Shown: positions 1-11,064 of the stretch, in pieces
Position numbering within the stretch: position 1 is the first letter of the stretch
How the letters are laid out: each line of letters opens with the position of its first letter
Made by a program: the position numbers and the translations under genes
The notes under the pieces: generated by a model
What the model saw: only the letters and a program-made list of their open reading frames with translations
Database searches by the model: none
Told to the model about the DNA's origin: nothing
Source of the DNA: Fistularia commersonii
Taxonomy: Eukaryota; Chordata; Actinopteri; Syngnathiformes; Fistulariidae
Length of the DNA: 64,000 nt
Assembly (NCBI GenBank): GCA_037954325.1
Contig: JBBMNZ010000021.1
Span: forward strand, 14,290,616-14,354,615
Reading direction: 5' to 3'

Positions 1-323
1 AGCAGCTTTCACTGCTTTCTCACTCGTCTTGGTAGTTTTCAACAACGCTGCCTGTTTGTTTACGCAGATACAAGTACTTTTTATTTTAAAAATGTGTCAC
101 GCAAAGCGTCACTAATCACTCTGATACGCAGATGCACAGGTTCATTCACTACCCGTCGCCATGGAATGGACACGCTGCCCACATAGACATAGGAAGACAC
201 ATTATTTGCGTTGGATCAATAATTTTCCGACCGATCACGTGAAAGTGGGCATTTTTCCACGGCGCACCTGATGATCTCTCACGGCACACTAATGTGCCGC
301 GGCACAGTGGTTGGGAAACACTG
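1..323. mobile_element. hAT-like DNA transposon, one end only
   Basis: The segment ends with GGTTGGGAAACACTG, whose reverse complement CAGTGTTTCCCAACC is a familiar terminal inverted repeat of non-autonomous hAT elements. The preceding bases (about 255-310) are a palindromic run of CGGCACAC/GTGCCG motifs also typical of that family. The other end lies upstream of the window, so length and target duplication cannot be confirmed. No transposase was seen. The family assignment is from memory of the terminus only. Confidence 0.5.
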
Positions 324-829
324 GCTTACGTAATCACAAGGCCCGTTTGATAATTGCATTAAAATTGACCCGTTAATTGAATTCCATAGTTATAACGTGG
401 CTTGACTTCAGGGCAGTGGTGGGTGAGCGAGGAGCAAAGGGTGGTGGTCTACAGGACGAGGGCGAGGAGTTGAGAAGGCCTCTGGAGATCTTCCAGGTTA
501 CCGGGCTAACGTTATCAGGGGTAGGAGAGCACTTGGCGTGTGAAGCTGAGGTAGAGTTGGCAAAGGCCAAACAAGGGGGTACCATGACTTGTATGCTCGG
601 TTGGACATTTAAGGAGGGAGTGAACGATTTATTCAGGATGGCAAAACAGAGATAGTGATGGGAAGGTTCGGGCAGTTGAGGATAGAGGGGTGAGCGATGG
701 GAAAAGAGCTGACGAATGAGGAGAAAGCAAGAGAGCGACGGGTAGAGGGAGAAGACTGTTGTGGCCTTTTCTGGTGATCCGTTAAAACAAACAAGAACCT
801 GCTAATATTTTCCGATCTCGTCCCCGCAG
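324..829. other. Unassigned sequence upstream of first visible exon
   Basis: This is the 3' part of an intron of the KIAA1671-like gene, inferred because the next exon starts with an acceptor and a split codon. A short open frame at 377-655 has no recognisable domain and no supporting splice sites. Nothing functional is supported here. Confidence 0.4.
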
Positions 830-2324
830 CGTCGAACCCGCGGCCGCCGCGCCACCGCCGGACAGCCGTCCCCCGACAGTGTCTTCACCCGCACCAGTTG
901 TGGACTCTTCTTCCCCGGCCGAGCCCAAAGATCGTCCCCCCGAGGGGGATCCTCGGGAAAGCTCCACGGAGCTCCCCGCTACAGCCGTCCCTGACGAAAG
1001 CGAACCTGCCCCGAGGAGAAACGACGTCCGGCGGCGTTCCGTTCGTTTCGGGGTCGTGGAGAGAGATGACGGCGGGCCTCCGGTGGTCTTGGGGTCTGAA
1101 TCCAGCAGCGACGAAGGCGAGGAGAACGTCCCCGACCCCGACCTTCTCTACAGACCGGTTGGGATTCTCCGGAAGAAGGACGAAGAGACAAAACAAACAG
1201 ATTTCGAAAGACACGAGCGTGAGGTGGAGAGGAAGGAAGTAGAAGAAGCGGGAGAGCGGGAGAGCGAGGAGGAGAAGGAGGATGAGGAGAAGCACAAAAT
1301 GGAGGAGTGGAAGCGAGAGAGGCCGAGAGAGGAGGAACTGGAACGGGAGCGCCTGAGGAGGGAAGAGACGGAGAGGGAAAAACAAATGGAGGAGGAACAA
1401 GAGAGGGCGAAGCAGGAGGAGATAGTCGGACAGGAGGAGAGCTGGAGGAGGGAGGCCGAGGAAAGGAAGGAGCAGGAGGAAGAAAGGGAAAGTGAAAAGG
1501 AGGAAGAGGAGCGAAAAAGGGAGGAGATGGAAAGACGAAGGCAGAGCGAAGGGGAGACGCTGATGCACCAGAGCAAAGTGCCGGAGGTCCAGAAAGAGAG
1601 GGAGAGAGAGGAGGAGTGGGAGAAAGAATGGGTGAACAGAACGGCGGCGTTGATGGAAGAAGAGGAGGAGAAGAAAGCGATGGAAGGGGGAACGGGAGAG
1701 GAGGAGGTGAAGAAGGCCGAGGAGGAGGAGGAACTGAGGCGACAGGAGGAGGAGAAGGAAAGACTGAGAGAGGAGGAGAGGAAAGTGCAGCTTGAAAAAG
1801 AGGAAGAGTTGAGGAGGATGAAGGAAACGGAGGAGGAGAAGTCGAGGACGGACGGAGCCGAGCCACGTCTGATCGGCTTCGCTCCCGAGCGCCTCATCGA
1901 GGTCGTCTACGACGACTTCTCCGTCAGAGCGCCGCTCGCCGACCTGGAGTTCGACGACTTTTCCGTCAAAACTCATCGATGGGGCTCGAAGGTGGCGGCG
2001 GCGGCGGCGGCGGGATGCCGTCCCGTCCGGAGCCTTCCGGAGCGGCCGACCGGCGACGGGGAGGAGATGCCGGCGGACGTCGGCGTCGAGGAAGGAGCGT
2101 CGGCGCCGGAGACGGAGACCGGCGGCGACTCGGAGCCGGAGGAGCCGGAACAAGTGCTGCTCATTTCTTTCACCGACTTGAAGGAGGAGGAAGTCAAGAA
2201 AGAACAGGAAGAGACGGAGGAAGAAGAGGAGGAGGAGGAGGAGGAGGAGGAGGTCAAGAAAGGAAAGGAAGAGATGGAAGAAGAGAAAGAGGAGACGGAA
2301 GAGGAAGAGGACGACACACATGAG
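830..2324 (+). CDS. kiaa1671: KIAA1671-like large exon, Glu-rich
   Basis: The exon has acceptor CCCCGCAG before 830 and donor GTAAAC after 2324. It starts two bases into a codon and ends in phase 0. The N-terminal third is Ser/Pro/Asp-rich. The middle, about 1200-1850, is highly charged E/R/K sequence predicted to form a long single helix or coiled coil. At 1867-1990 there is a more globular stretch with two copies of the motif (Y/F)DDFSV, the second followed by KTHRWGSK. The end has a run of twelve or more Glu codons. A Met at 879 is in frame but the frame is open back to the acceptor, so it need not be the start. Confidence 0.75.
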
Positions 2325-4389
2325 GTAAACACACAGTCCAAGGGTCTCCAATGCTGTTATTCTTGTATTCACATTGCATTACATAACATACATTACATTT
2401 GGCAGACGCTTTTATCCAAAGCGACTTACAATAGAGGACATAGGGACTGCACATACACATGCAAATACATGACATTACATTAGTCATTTAGCAGATGCTT
2501 TTATCCGAAGTGACTTACAAGAAGTGCAATTCAACTTCATTCACACAACTTTTCGCGCTTTAAGTCGCACTTAAAATCCTTACACTTTCTCAAAAATCGT
2601 CGGCGCGTCTTCTGTATGGATTCCCGTTCCGCTTCCTGACCTCCAACCAATTTTATGTGTTGTCACACTGCGCTCAAACGCCTGTCAAGATGTTGCAGCA
2701 CAACTTCGGGAAAACGATGAAGCCGCTCCGCCTGATTGATTGTCGGAGCGTTCCCGTCGGACAATGTCGGATAACTAATTATGTCATGCCGGGATACAAC
2801 GTCGTCCCAACCTCAGGTTTCTTCAGGCGTCTGCTATCGCCGCCAACGATAAACCAATCAGAACGGTACGCTTACCTCCGCCACTTTTTTGTAAAGAACC
2901 CAATATTACAGTACATTTGTGTGGACGAGGACCCCCAAAAATAGCAACTGATAAGAGACACGATTACGAAGCGGAATTCGAAGTCAAGGCTATCAGTCAC
3001 GCAGTAGATGATGGGAATAGAGCAGCCGCCGAAGAAGTTTCCGTGGGGACAAAACGAAAGGGATGAAACTAAACTGATTGTTTTGTTTTGCTTTGTATGC
3101 CGTATGTTTTATCGTGTTATGCATGAAAATAGACCCGATCATTGATCGTGCGCCTTACGGTCCGCAAAATACGGTATTTGACGTGGTGTATCTGCCGGGA
3201 GGGCGGAGGCGGGGCCGAGGCTGTGTTTACTTTACCTCTGAGTCACTTCAGAGCGGCGGCCTCGCCTCCGCCGGGACGCCGCCGCTCCTGTGCCATCGCA
3301 GGCGTTTTTTTTTTTTTTTTTTTTGTGTAAAAAAAAAAAAATCCTGCTATACTCGCTCCTGCCCGGTTAAGACATTTCATAAGAACTTGCGAGTGTGTCT
3401 CACACACACAGCATGTACTGTATGCGACTGCACTCGGAGTCGAATTATCTACAACCGCTCTCCAAATAATAAGAAAATGTTCAGTCGGTGTTGACTTAGG
3501 AGGCGTGGCGATAGCTAAACCCCGGCCTTAATGCGGCGCCCGCGACCTTTTGCTTTCAGATTGTTGCGGGCGATAAGGACATGTCGAAACGCGACGTATT
3601 CCGCGCATTTTCTCACAGCTGGAAATCGAGTCGGAGCCTCGGGGAACCGGTTTTATTGATCCCACGACGGGGAAATTCAACTGCAGCAGCATTACTGGGA
3701 ACGCGGAAAAACGCGCTAATTCTAAAAAGTATACGCAAACGAAGGACATAGATACAAATAAATACAATGGAATTCAATAACATAAAGAGAAATGAAATGC
3801 CTTGTGCAGGAAATGGAGATGTGGGTTGTAAAATGAAAAATGTGGAAATATAATATGAATATAAATAATGCACGGATGCAGTGAACCTCCCGATACCTCC
3901 GAGAGCTGCCGCCGATACGCCGGTTGTTAGTGACGTTTTTTTTTTTTTTTTTTAATCTTGTGAGTTAATGTGGTAAAAGTTCAGCTTGTCAGCCTAACAT
4001 CACGTGGCAAAGCTATTGACGAACGGCCCGGTTCATTCAGACGAATGTTACGGCCGCCTCGGATGAAAGGTCACGATCGCCGCGTCTCTTTGGGCATCTC
4101 TGATCCCGGGCGGCGTCAGGCTTTTTCCACAGCGACATTTACCGGCTCCTCCGAGAAGAATGGGGTTTTAGTGATTTCACCTTACACGCCCACAAGCACG
4201 GCGCGCTTTAATTGCATTTTTCAAGTGCGATTTTTCAGAATCGATGAACAGGCAGTCAATTCCGAGGACTGGGGAAAAGCGCAACGTTGAAGCCCGTCAG
4301 ACTGAATCAGCACCCAGTCAAAACACATCAGCCCACTGCCTGGACATGCACCATTTTTGCAATGAAAATACCAGAAGCGTGTGTGTGTG

Positions 4390-4431
<42 letters not shown>

Positions 4432-7400
4432 ACTGTGTTCTAGTTTGCCTTTTTTCCCCTTAAATCTATATCTTGCTCGAGTGACTTCGCCGGAACGTTG
4501 CATATTGCCACGTTACTGCTGCTGCCGTCTCGTGTGTATTACCGCGTTTTCACCACCGGGTGGCGCTGCAGCCCCGGAAAGTAATAGTTTCATCCTGCAC
4601 CATCGAATTTAACTATTTAATTGTACTCAAGTAGCAAACACGGGTGTAATGTAGCTGCTACGCAACGAAACAACGGTGTTCTCTGATTGCGAGAGGGAGG
4701 AAATCACCGCAGCAAAGTCAGAGGCAGGCGTTTCATCCGGGAAAAGCCGAGCGACGACAGTGTTTACTCGGCAAACAGGAGCTGCCCGGCAAACCGAGCG
4801 CGCACATTTACGGGCCCCGGACGGACGGATTGAGGTCACGGCCGGAACGGCCAAGGTGCTATCTGGTCACGGTGTCCTCATTTGGATTGGTGGACCAGAG
4901 GAGAGTGTCCATGACCAAACATGGTGCCCCTATCTGCTCTCCCTCCGTCTCCAACCAGTCTCTCCACTTTGTATTGTGAGAGCCTGTCATCGCCCCCCCC
5001 CCCCCCCCCCCCCCCCCCTCCCTCCGCTTGGCCCCTCCATCACACACACCATTTGTAGCTCACAGAAGAGGACGGGCTAATCCACGGACAAGAAAGTCCA
5101 CATGTTCACCGTCCGCTCTCGGAGAACTTCCGTCGTCTTCCGGCAGCAGGACGGCAGCAAACGGAGCAGGCATCTCCGCACCTTCCTTCTCCTCGGAGTT
5201 ATCTTTTACGAGCGTTGAGAAAAACGGCCGAATCCAACTTCGAGTGCAAATATTTCACATCGTCTTTTTAATCTTCTGACCTGAACGTGCATTGGAGGCG
5301 CGAAACCGGCTAAAAGTTTGCCGGAATGAAGAAGTCCCATTTCAAATGTGCCGGATTGAAAGCTTCTCAGAGGGAGACCTCCATCTGTACTCTTAAATGG
5401 ACGATCACGCATGGAAGGAAACGTGTTTCTCCGGGAAGCCGCCGTTAAGGACGCCACATTCATCGCGGTGAAACCGACTCGTTCCGTCACGACGCAAATG
5501 ACGGCCATCCCGAGCGTTCGCTCCTTCACGTGAGTGCCAGCGAGGACCGGACGCCCTCCCCCCGAACCGTTTCTGCGTGACCTCAAAAAAATCTTTCGTA
5601 GAGGCTTTGTTTACACGGCAGAAAAATTTACCGACCAGCTGAAATCCCACCGTCTCTCCATCCTTAATGAAGCTGAACTTTAGATTCCGCGGCGACCCAC
5701 ATCCGCCGCCGGCGCTCAAGGCAGGACGACCAGCGGTGTGACTTTTTCACCTATGCAGTACTTGGGAGGAAAGCTGTCAGCCGCCCGGCAGCGGGTGGCA
5801 GGTTGGGTGGGCGGCGTCAGAAGGTCCCTGCGAGGCGCCCTGGAGCTGGTCTGGGGCGCCGCCGAAGACGATCGCGAGGAGGAGGCAAAAGAAGAAGGCG
5901 ACGGAGGGGGAAGGTTCCAGAGGGCCGTCTTGCCTCTCCGTAGTTTCGCCAGACGGAGCAGAAGATCTCTGAGTCGAGTTTCCGTGAGATGGCGGCACAG
6001 GAGGTCGACTGAAAGCCGCCGTGTAAGAGCCGATGGAAAAAAAAACGTCCACTTTCTCATTACCAATCGGGAAATACGTCCGTGTTTCCGTCTTACAAGT
6101 TATAATATCGCTCGGGGAGACTCCTACGTCATAAAATGTGTCCATGCGAGGTACGCCGGGATAGCTTGAACGCTAAACCTCAACGCACGTGTGCGCGCAC
6201 CTTTTAACTCTTGTAATTTTTAGTTGGAAATGAATAAAACCTTTTTAAAAATAGCTTTTTAATCTTGCCGCACATCTAGAAATCCCCGGAAATAAGAGAA
6301 TAAGAATAAGAACAACTTTATTCGTCCCGAAGGAAATTGTTGTGCCAGAGTTTCAAGTAAAACATATCAATAATAAATAATAGTAGGAAATTGTATAAAC
6401 AGTATAAAAAAGGGGGGAGAATAAGAAATGCAAATAAAACTATAAAGTATCCAAGTTACAAGTCAAGGCTATAAAGTGTCTTAAGGTCTTAAGTACCAGG
6501 TGAAAAATAAGGAGTATGAAAAACTATAGCACATGCAGCTGTTTTGAAATGAAATATTGCACAGTTACGAGTATATATACAGATAAATTATTACGATTTA
6601 CAGTAAGTGGGTGAGATTTTTTTTTTTTTTTTATGGTTTAAGAAAAATCTGGCGCGCTTTCGTGCAAAAACCTGGCTTTAAAATCCAGCCTCCTTTTTAA
6701 AATTGGCTCCCAAGCTCTGTGTAACACACACACACTCACACCTTGACCGTGACCTACACACACAGTTCAGCGTGTGCAGATAGCCATGCTAATGTAACCG
6801 TGTGGTGTTCCTCAGGCCTGCCTAAGGAAGGACGTGATAAACACCTTCGAAAATGTGCCGTCGTATCAGACCCGTCCTTTCCCTGCTGTCCGTGCGTGTC
6901 GGAGATAAACGCAGAAGGAACGCGACTGTGCGACCGTTTCACGTTTGTCCGGCGGCCGCTTTACATGTAAAAAAATGAAACAAAGTGTGTGTCTGCTTTT
7001 TGCTTTGTGTGTGGCTCCACAGAAGTAAATATATCATCCATTAGGCCGTGTCTAAACACACAGCGGATGGCATCAGATGGTTGTTTGCGATGCAATTATG
7101 AAATATTGAAGCCCCGCGAAAGGTCAAATAAAGATGTTTATTAGTGTGCTGCACACGCAGCGCTCGCTTCCATCTAAGGGAAGGTGTACCTCTTTGTGAT
7201 CTTCGGCTTCGGAGCGTGTTGTCGGTCCAGTTAGACACGTTTGCCGCGAGCAGAGAGGCCGAGCCGTCCGCTGCACGCGCGGGTGAACGCTACGCCGACA
7301 AATAATATTCATCAGAGATGGCGGTGCAACGCAAAGTCCATCGCTTCCGGGGACTCGCCGAGCCACGAGTCGCCATTTTGGTTTCATTTGCTGTTATCCT

Positions 7401-10400
7401 TCACCGATAAGTCGTCTTTTTTTTTTTCTGCGGTATCTTATCTTAAAGCCAAACAGCGGCTAGCTCGGTGAAACACTGCAGGTAATAAACAGGAGGAGCT
7501 CGACGTCAGCATGAAAATACACAAGAGCGAAAATCTTACTCTTGTTTTACTGTTTGCTGGAGTTCATAGAGTTTGGTGAAATTTGAAATCTCCCCGGCCG
7601 TGTCACCGAATTAGCGTGCGAGATAGAATTACACGTATTCAATGTGATGACCTCATACGAGGACGGAATCACATACGTGTGATTGTGCTTTAACACTAAA
7701 TCCCGTCGGTCATCCTGTTACGCTTTGAAAAGCCGCACAATGTAAAGCCTACGGGAGAAACTCCGGGTCTAAGAAGAGCGGAGGAGTCGTTGCGGCGAAT
7801 CAGATCTCTGACCTTGAGAGAAGATTGTTCCAGGCGACCGTTAGCCAGGGCAGCTATTATGGTGTTTGTGAAATACACTCTCTCAGCATAAAGGCCCTTT
7901 GAGTTCATCACCCATCAGCTTATTCATCGCCTTCAACTCACAACTTAAACACAGACTCGCACGTATCATCGTTTGCACCAACGAGTGCAACTCTTAAGAA
8001 ATCCGCCCGGCCAGTAATGAGCTCCCCGCAGACTCGGAGGATTTTTGCACGAGATAGCCGTCTTTGTCGTTTTTACTGTCCAGTCCAGAAAAGTGTTTCA
8101 GCTCTTTCTCTTGCAAACGGTCGGCATCGGCCGTTCGGACGCTCCCGATTGAATATTTCAAAGGATCTGCGTTTTATATCGTTACATAACAAGTGAAATC
8201 TAATTTTGTCAGTGTGTTTTTCTGCTGTGTTGTGTTTGTTGTCAAAACACGCGGGGTGGAGTTTTTACCGTCTTCATCGAAGCATTAATACTTCCTCGTG
8301 AAGTATGAAAGTTTGTGATCGGGCCAAATCACAAGCCCAGAATTCAACAGAGCCCTCATTGTGTTTTTATCGCAAATCCTCTCCTGTTTGCATTCTTCAG
8401 CCTTTACAAAAGGGAAACCGTTTCACTTTATCCACCGATGCTACCCTAAACCGCTGTGGACCTGCAGGTCCGCACTGATAATACAGGACCTGAGAAGTCT
8501 TTCAGATGTGTGTGACACGGTTCAGAAAACAGCGGCGTTCACACACACACACACACACTCACTCGTGTTGTTGTTCTGTATCCAAGTGACAATATCAACA
8601 CAGCAACCGTGGGGACGTGGCGGTGAGCTCGCAGGAATGTTTGTGACGAGGTCGCTTTTATGAGAGTGTTTACATGTGCGTGATGTTTATGTGTGTGTTT
8701 GCAAATGTGCATTCCAGCGTGTCTTTGCACATGCATATAGGTGTGTATCCGTGTGTGTGTGTGTGCATGCGTACGCTATGCTCGGGGCCCTGTATTGAGG
8801 ACAGTCCAGCCTCTGTGACCGACTCATTAAAAGATGCATGCTTGGCTGGTCCTCGGTCCTCTCCGTCTCGGTGTTTGGTGATCTTGGCTCGGCGCTCCGC
8901 TCATGCCCCCCCCCCCCCCGGAACATGCACGCTCCCATAACAAAGATGTCGCTTTATTTTACTTCTCGCCGCAACATGTCCTCTCTTTGTCTCTCAGGCC
9001 CAAGTTGACGGCTTTTGCACAGAAGGCGAAAACAAAGACACCGATGCCTTGATCGACAGCGAGCCGGACCGGGCGGACGGGGCGGACGAGGCCCGGACGT
9101 CCGAAACTGACAGGTGGGGAAGAGGTCGCCATAAAACACGCCGCTTGAAACTCCCTTTCGTTTTTCAGCTTCGTAGCTCCTCCCGTGTTTGCATTGATGG
9201 AGACGGACAGGACCAGACAGGTTCAGGCTGTCATTCTTTTTGCATTGTTCTGAAGGTGCGGCTCCGCACCGAGGTGATTTGATTTGATTTGAAGTGAGTG
9301 TACTTCTGAATCGTGGCCCTTTAGCTACCTCGCGCACAAATCTTAAATTACGTAGCCTAGAGGTGCGCTTTGGAGGACGAGTATCCCTCTCGTCCGCTGG
9401 CCTGATCGGGAAAGGTCAACGTGCGACCAGAAGCACCTCGGAATGAATGTGAAACCAAAGTTTGGGGTTGTTTGATTTGGAACCCGCATCCAAACCCTCA
9501 CCCTGGACTGACAGGATGAGTGAGCTTGCAATAAAATGTGATTTAAGAGGCTTCTGTTTCGGAGGCCGACCCGCGGCAGGTCAACCGAGCGTCCTTCTCA
9601 GACTCGAGCTGCAGGCGCCACCTTGTGGTGAAACGAGTTCGGCGCGAGCGCTCCGGGGATTCCCGACGGATTCCGTCGTCGTCATCTGAATATGGAGAAA
9701 AAAGCGCACATCTGGATCACAATATGAGCCGGCTTGTTTCAATCTGCCGTCACGCCGTATTTTTACCGACTGTCTCTCACCTCAGGCCAGAACCTGCTCC
9801 TCGCCAAAGTCCTGTGGTCTCCTCTGAAGATTTCGATACAGCCGACGGTGGGAGAGGGCCAGAGCTTGGCTCCTTTCCGGAGGTCAGTTTTGAATCTTCC
9901 AGCCACCAAATAAATCGTATTTAGATTTAAACCGACAAATTGGCCAGATGATGCAATTCGGGCTTTTTTTTTTTTTTTTTTTTTTTGGATCCCTGCCTTG
10001 TAAATCCATTCTTAATAACAGCTGTGCTATTTATCCAATGGATGGATATTGTACGGGGAGAGCAGGTGTCTGGATGTATGGCTGTATTGACATTTTTATC
10101 TTTTGCATACCGACCCTGTGTTCTCAGTCCTTAAAGTGTGACGGTGCATAAATATCTGCTGCATTGACAGCGTAATGGATTCTCGGTGAACACTTGTGTG
10201 TCTGTGTGTAGTGTTCCTCTCCTCTCCTGGACACCAGCGTGTTGAGGTCTAAGGCGGCTCTGGGAAGAAGGCACGGCCGAGCCCATCCATCACGCTCCTT
10301 CCGCGTCCGACAGGCCCGCGAGGAGAATAACGACTGGAGGTCCTGCGACTCCACGGGTCAGTAAAGCGAGCCATCGCCTTTTCTTTCGGCGTTCACGGCA

Positions 10401-11064
10401 AAGGTGGATGCTGCGGTTTCTGAGAAGCGCTGTTTGACGCAGTAAAGCATCTGCGACGAGCGACGCCTTTTCTGTCGGCGTTCGCCGCAAACACCAAGCG
10501 TTGTTTGACGCCGCTATGCATTTCATTTCAGATCAGGAGGAGGTTTCCAAACGCACGGGGTCGGACTCCGAGGACGAGCATCCCAAACCCAAGAACCTCT
10601 CCAGATCTTCGACGTCGCAGAGAGTGCCGGTCTTTCCCGGCCTGAGCCCTGCATCCCTGATCGTAAGGACCTGCGGGATTTATGTTGTTTTCTGACAGAA
10701 ACGGTATTAAAGATGACATTGTCGTCGCACGTATTGTGCTACCCGAGGCTCAGATGAAAAGGCGAGCGGGCGGCGGAGGCGGAGAAGAAGCAGAAAGTCC
10801 AAAGGAGGAGGTGGCGCCATCTCCCCCGACGATGCCCCGCTCTTCGCGCTCGGCTGCTCACCTCGCAGGCGCCGCCAGAGTCCTGCCCCCCCTGGGAGGC
10901 GCCGGCGCAGGGTAAGACCTCGCCTCCGCCGAAAGCGAGAGCCGTACGAGCAGAGGCGACGGCTCAAACGTGCGCTCTGTGTGTCGTCCAGGCCCGTGGA
11001 CTCTCCCGCCTGGCTGAAAGAACTGAAGTCCAAAAAGCGTCTCAGTCAGCACGAGGGGGAATAA
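830..11064 (+). CDS. kiaa1671: KIAA1671-like protein, 3' part of gene
   Basis: Eight coding exons chain in phase: 830-2324, 5759-6022, 8998-9113, 9786-9882, 10212-10356, 10532-10662, 10754-10911 and 10992-11064. Together they give 825 residues plus a stop; the first base completes a codon begun upstream, so the 5' end is missing. The product is a long, largely disordered protein with a Glu/Arg/Lys-rich region encoded at 1200-2320. It ends with the motif PAWLKELKSKKRLSQ, which matches the conserved C-terminal domain shared by TNKS1BP1 and KIAA1671. A downstream crybb3 gene matches the human order KIAA1671-CRYBB3 and favours KIAA1671 over TNKS1BP1. Molecular function is poorly known. The stop lies 3 nt before a good donor (GTGAGT at 11068), so the 3' UTR may be spliced. 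Confidence 0.7.
2384..2522. repeat. Two copies of a common fish interspersed repeat tail
   Basis: Two tandem matches to TTTATCC(A/G)AAG(C/T)GACTTACAA occur, one near 2398-2432 and one near 2488-2521, each preceded by a CATTACATT run. A third copy lies inverted at 33676-33730. This motif is widespread in teleost genomes; the element class is not assigned here. It lies in the KIAA1671-like intron just after the large exon. Confidence 0.55.
3640..3870. repeat. Decayed interspersed repeat, TTTATTGATCCC type
   Basis: The sequence begins with GGTTTTATTGATCCCACGAC and GGGGAAATTC and continues AT-rich. This head resembles abundant teleost repeats ending in TTTATTNATCCC..GGAAATT. It is related in this head to the copies at 6292-6600, 12131-12330 and 53930-54225 but is more diverged. 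Boundaries are approximate. Confidence 0.4.
4380..4429. repeat. (GT)n microsatellite in KIAA1671-like intron
   Basis: A GT tract of about 50 nt with one TCT interruption. Confidence 0.9.
4993..5018. repeat. Poly-C tract
   Basis: Twenty-six consecutive C in the KIAA1671-like intron; the longest of several C runs (others near 8906, 25971, 58607 and 58850). Confidence 0.95.
5759..6022 (+). CDS. kiaa1671: KIAA1671-like internal exon
   Basis: This exon is 264 nt and phase 0 on both sides, with acceptor ACCTATGCAG before 5759 and donor GTAAGA after 6022. It joins the flanking exons (2324, phase 0; 8998, phase 0) without a frame change. It encodes 88 residues starting YLGGKLSAARQRVAGWVGG. An amphipathic, basic-aromatic segment (RRSLRGALELVWG) is followed by an acidic patch and then an Arg/Ser-rich basic stretch. 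GC and codon use look coding against the AT-rich intron. I infer it from phase and sites rather than from a remembered homologous sequence; it could be an alternatively included exon. Confidence 0.65.
6023..8997 (+). other. Long intron of KIAA1671-like gene
   Basis: Besides the repeat at 6292-6600 and short (CA)/(GT) and poly-C tracts (for example about 8906-8919), I see no exon with both splice sites and a compatible phase. Short open frames here show no domain. Confidence 0.55.
6292..6600 (+). repeat. Interspersed repeat, AACAACTTTATT family, copy 1
   Basis: Contains GAATAAGAACAACTTTATTC, CCCGAAGGAAATTGTTGTGC and later GGGGAGAATAAGAAATGC and GTCTTAAG. The same ordered blocks recur at 12131-12330 on this strand, and the head recurs inverted at 53930-54225. 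It is a dispersed teleost repeat, probably a retroelement terminus; the class is not resolved. It lies inside the KIAA1671-like intron 6023-8997. Confidence 0.6.
8998..11064 (+). CDS. kiaa1671: KIAA1671-like C-terminal exons
   Basis: Six exons lie here: 8998-9113, 9786-9882, 10212-10356, 10532-10662, 10754-10911 and 10992-11064. Boundary phases are 0-2, 2-0, 0-1, 1-0, 0-2 and 2-stop, all consistent. The encoded sequence has an acidic DSEPD segment, the conserved-looking SPLLDTSVLRSKA block with a following basic patch (10212 exon), a DSEDEHPKPK acidic/proline block (10532 exon), a Gly/Ala/Pro linker (10754 exon) and the terminal motif DSPAWLKELKSKKR. The last motif is the best identifier of the family. 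The terminal residues are followed by TAA at 11062-11064. Confidence 0.7.

Larger units (their letters stand above)
2325..5758 (+). other. Long intron of KIAA1671-like gene
   Basis: No further exon could be supported. The intron holds the fish repeat tails at 2384-2522, a decayed repeat with a TTTATTGATCCC..GGGGAAATTC head at about 3640-3870, a (GT)n tract at 4380-4429 and 26 consecutive C at 4993-5018. Open frames here (for example 3078-3494 and 4676-5080) lack splice support and conserved domains. Confidence 0.6.

Noticed and set aside
377..655. Plus-strand open frame upstream of the first exon
   Set aside because: No domain, no splice sites with matching phase to exon 830, and it adjoins transposon sequence.
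979..1897. Further minus-strand Pro/Ser-rich frames of 249-295 codons
   Set aside because: Same origin as above: other reading frames of a purine-biased exon.
885..2372. Long minus-strand open frame of 495 codons
   Set aside because: It is the stop-free complement of the Glu/Arg/Lys codons of the KIAA1671-like exon, rich in Leu/Phe/Ser, with no domain and no start or splice context.
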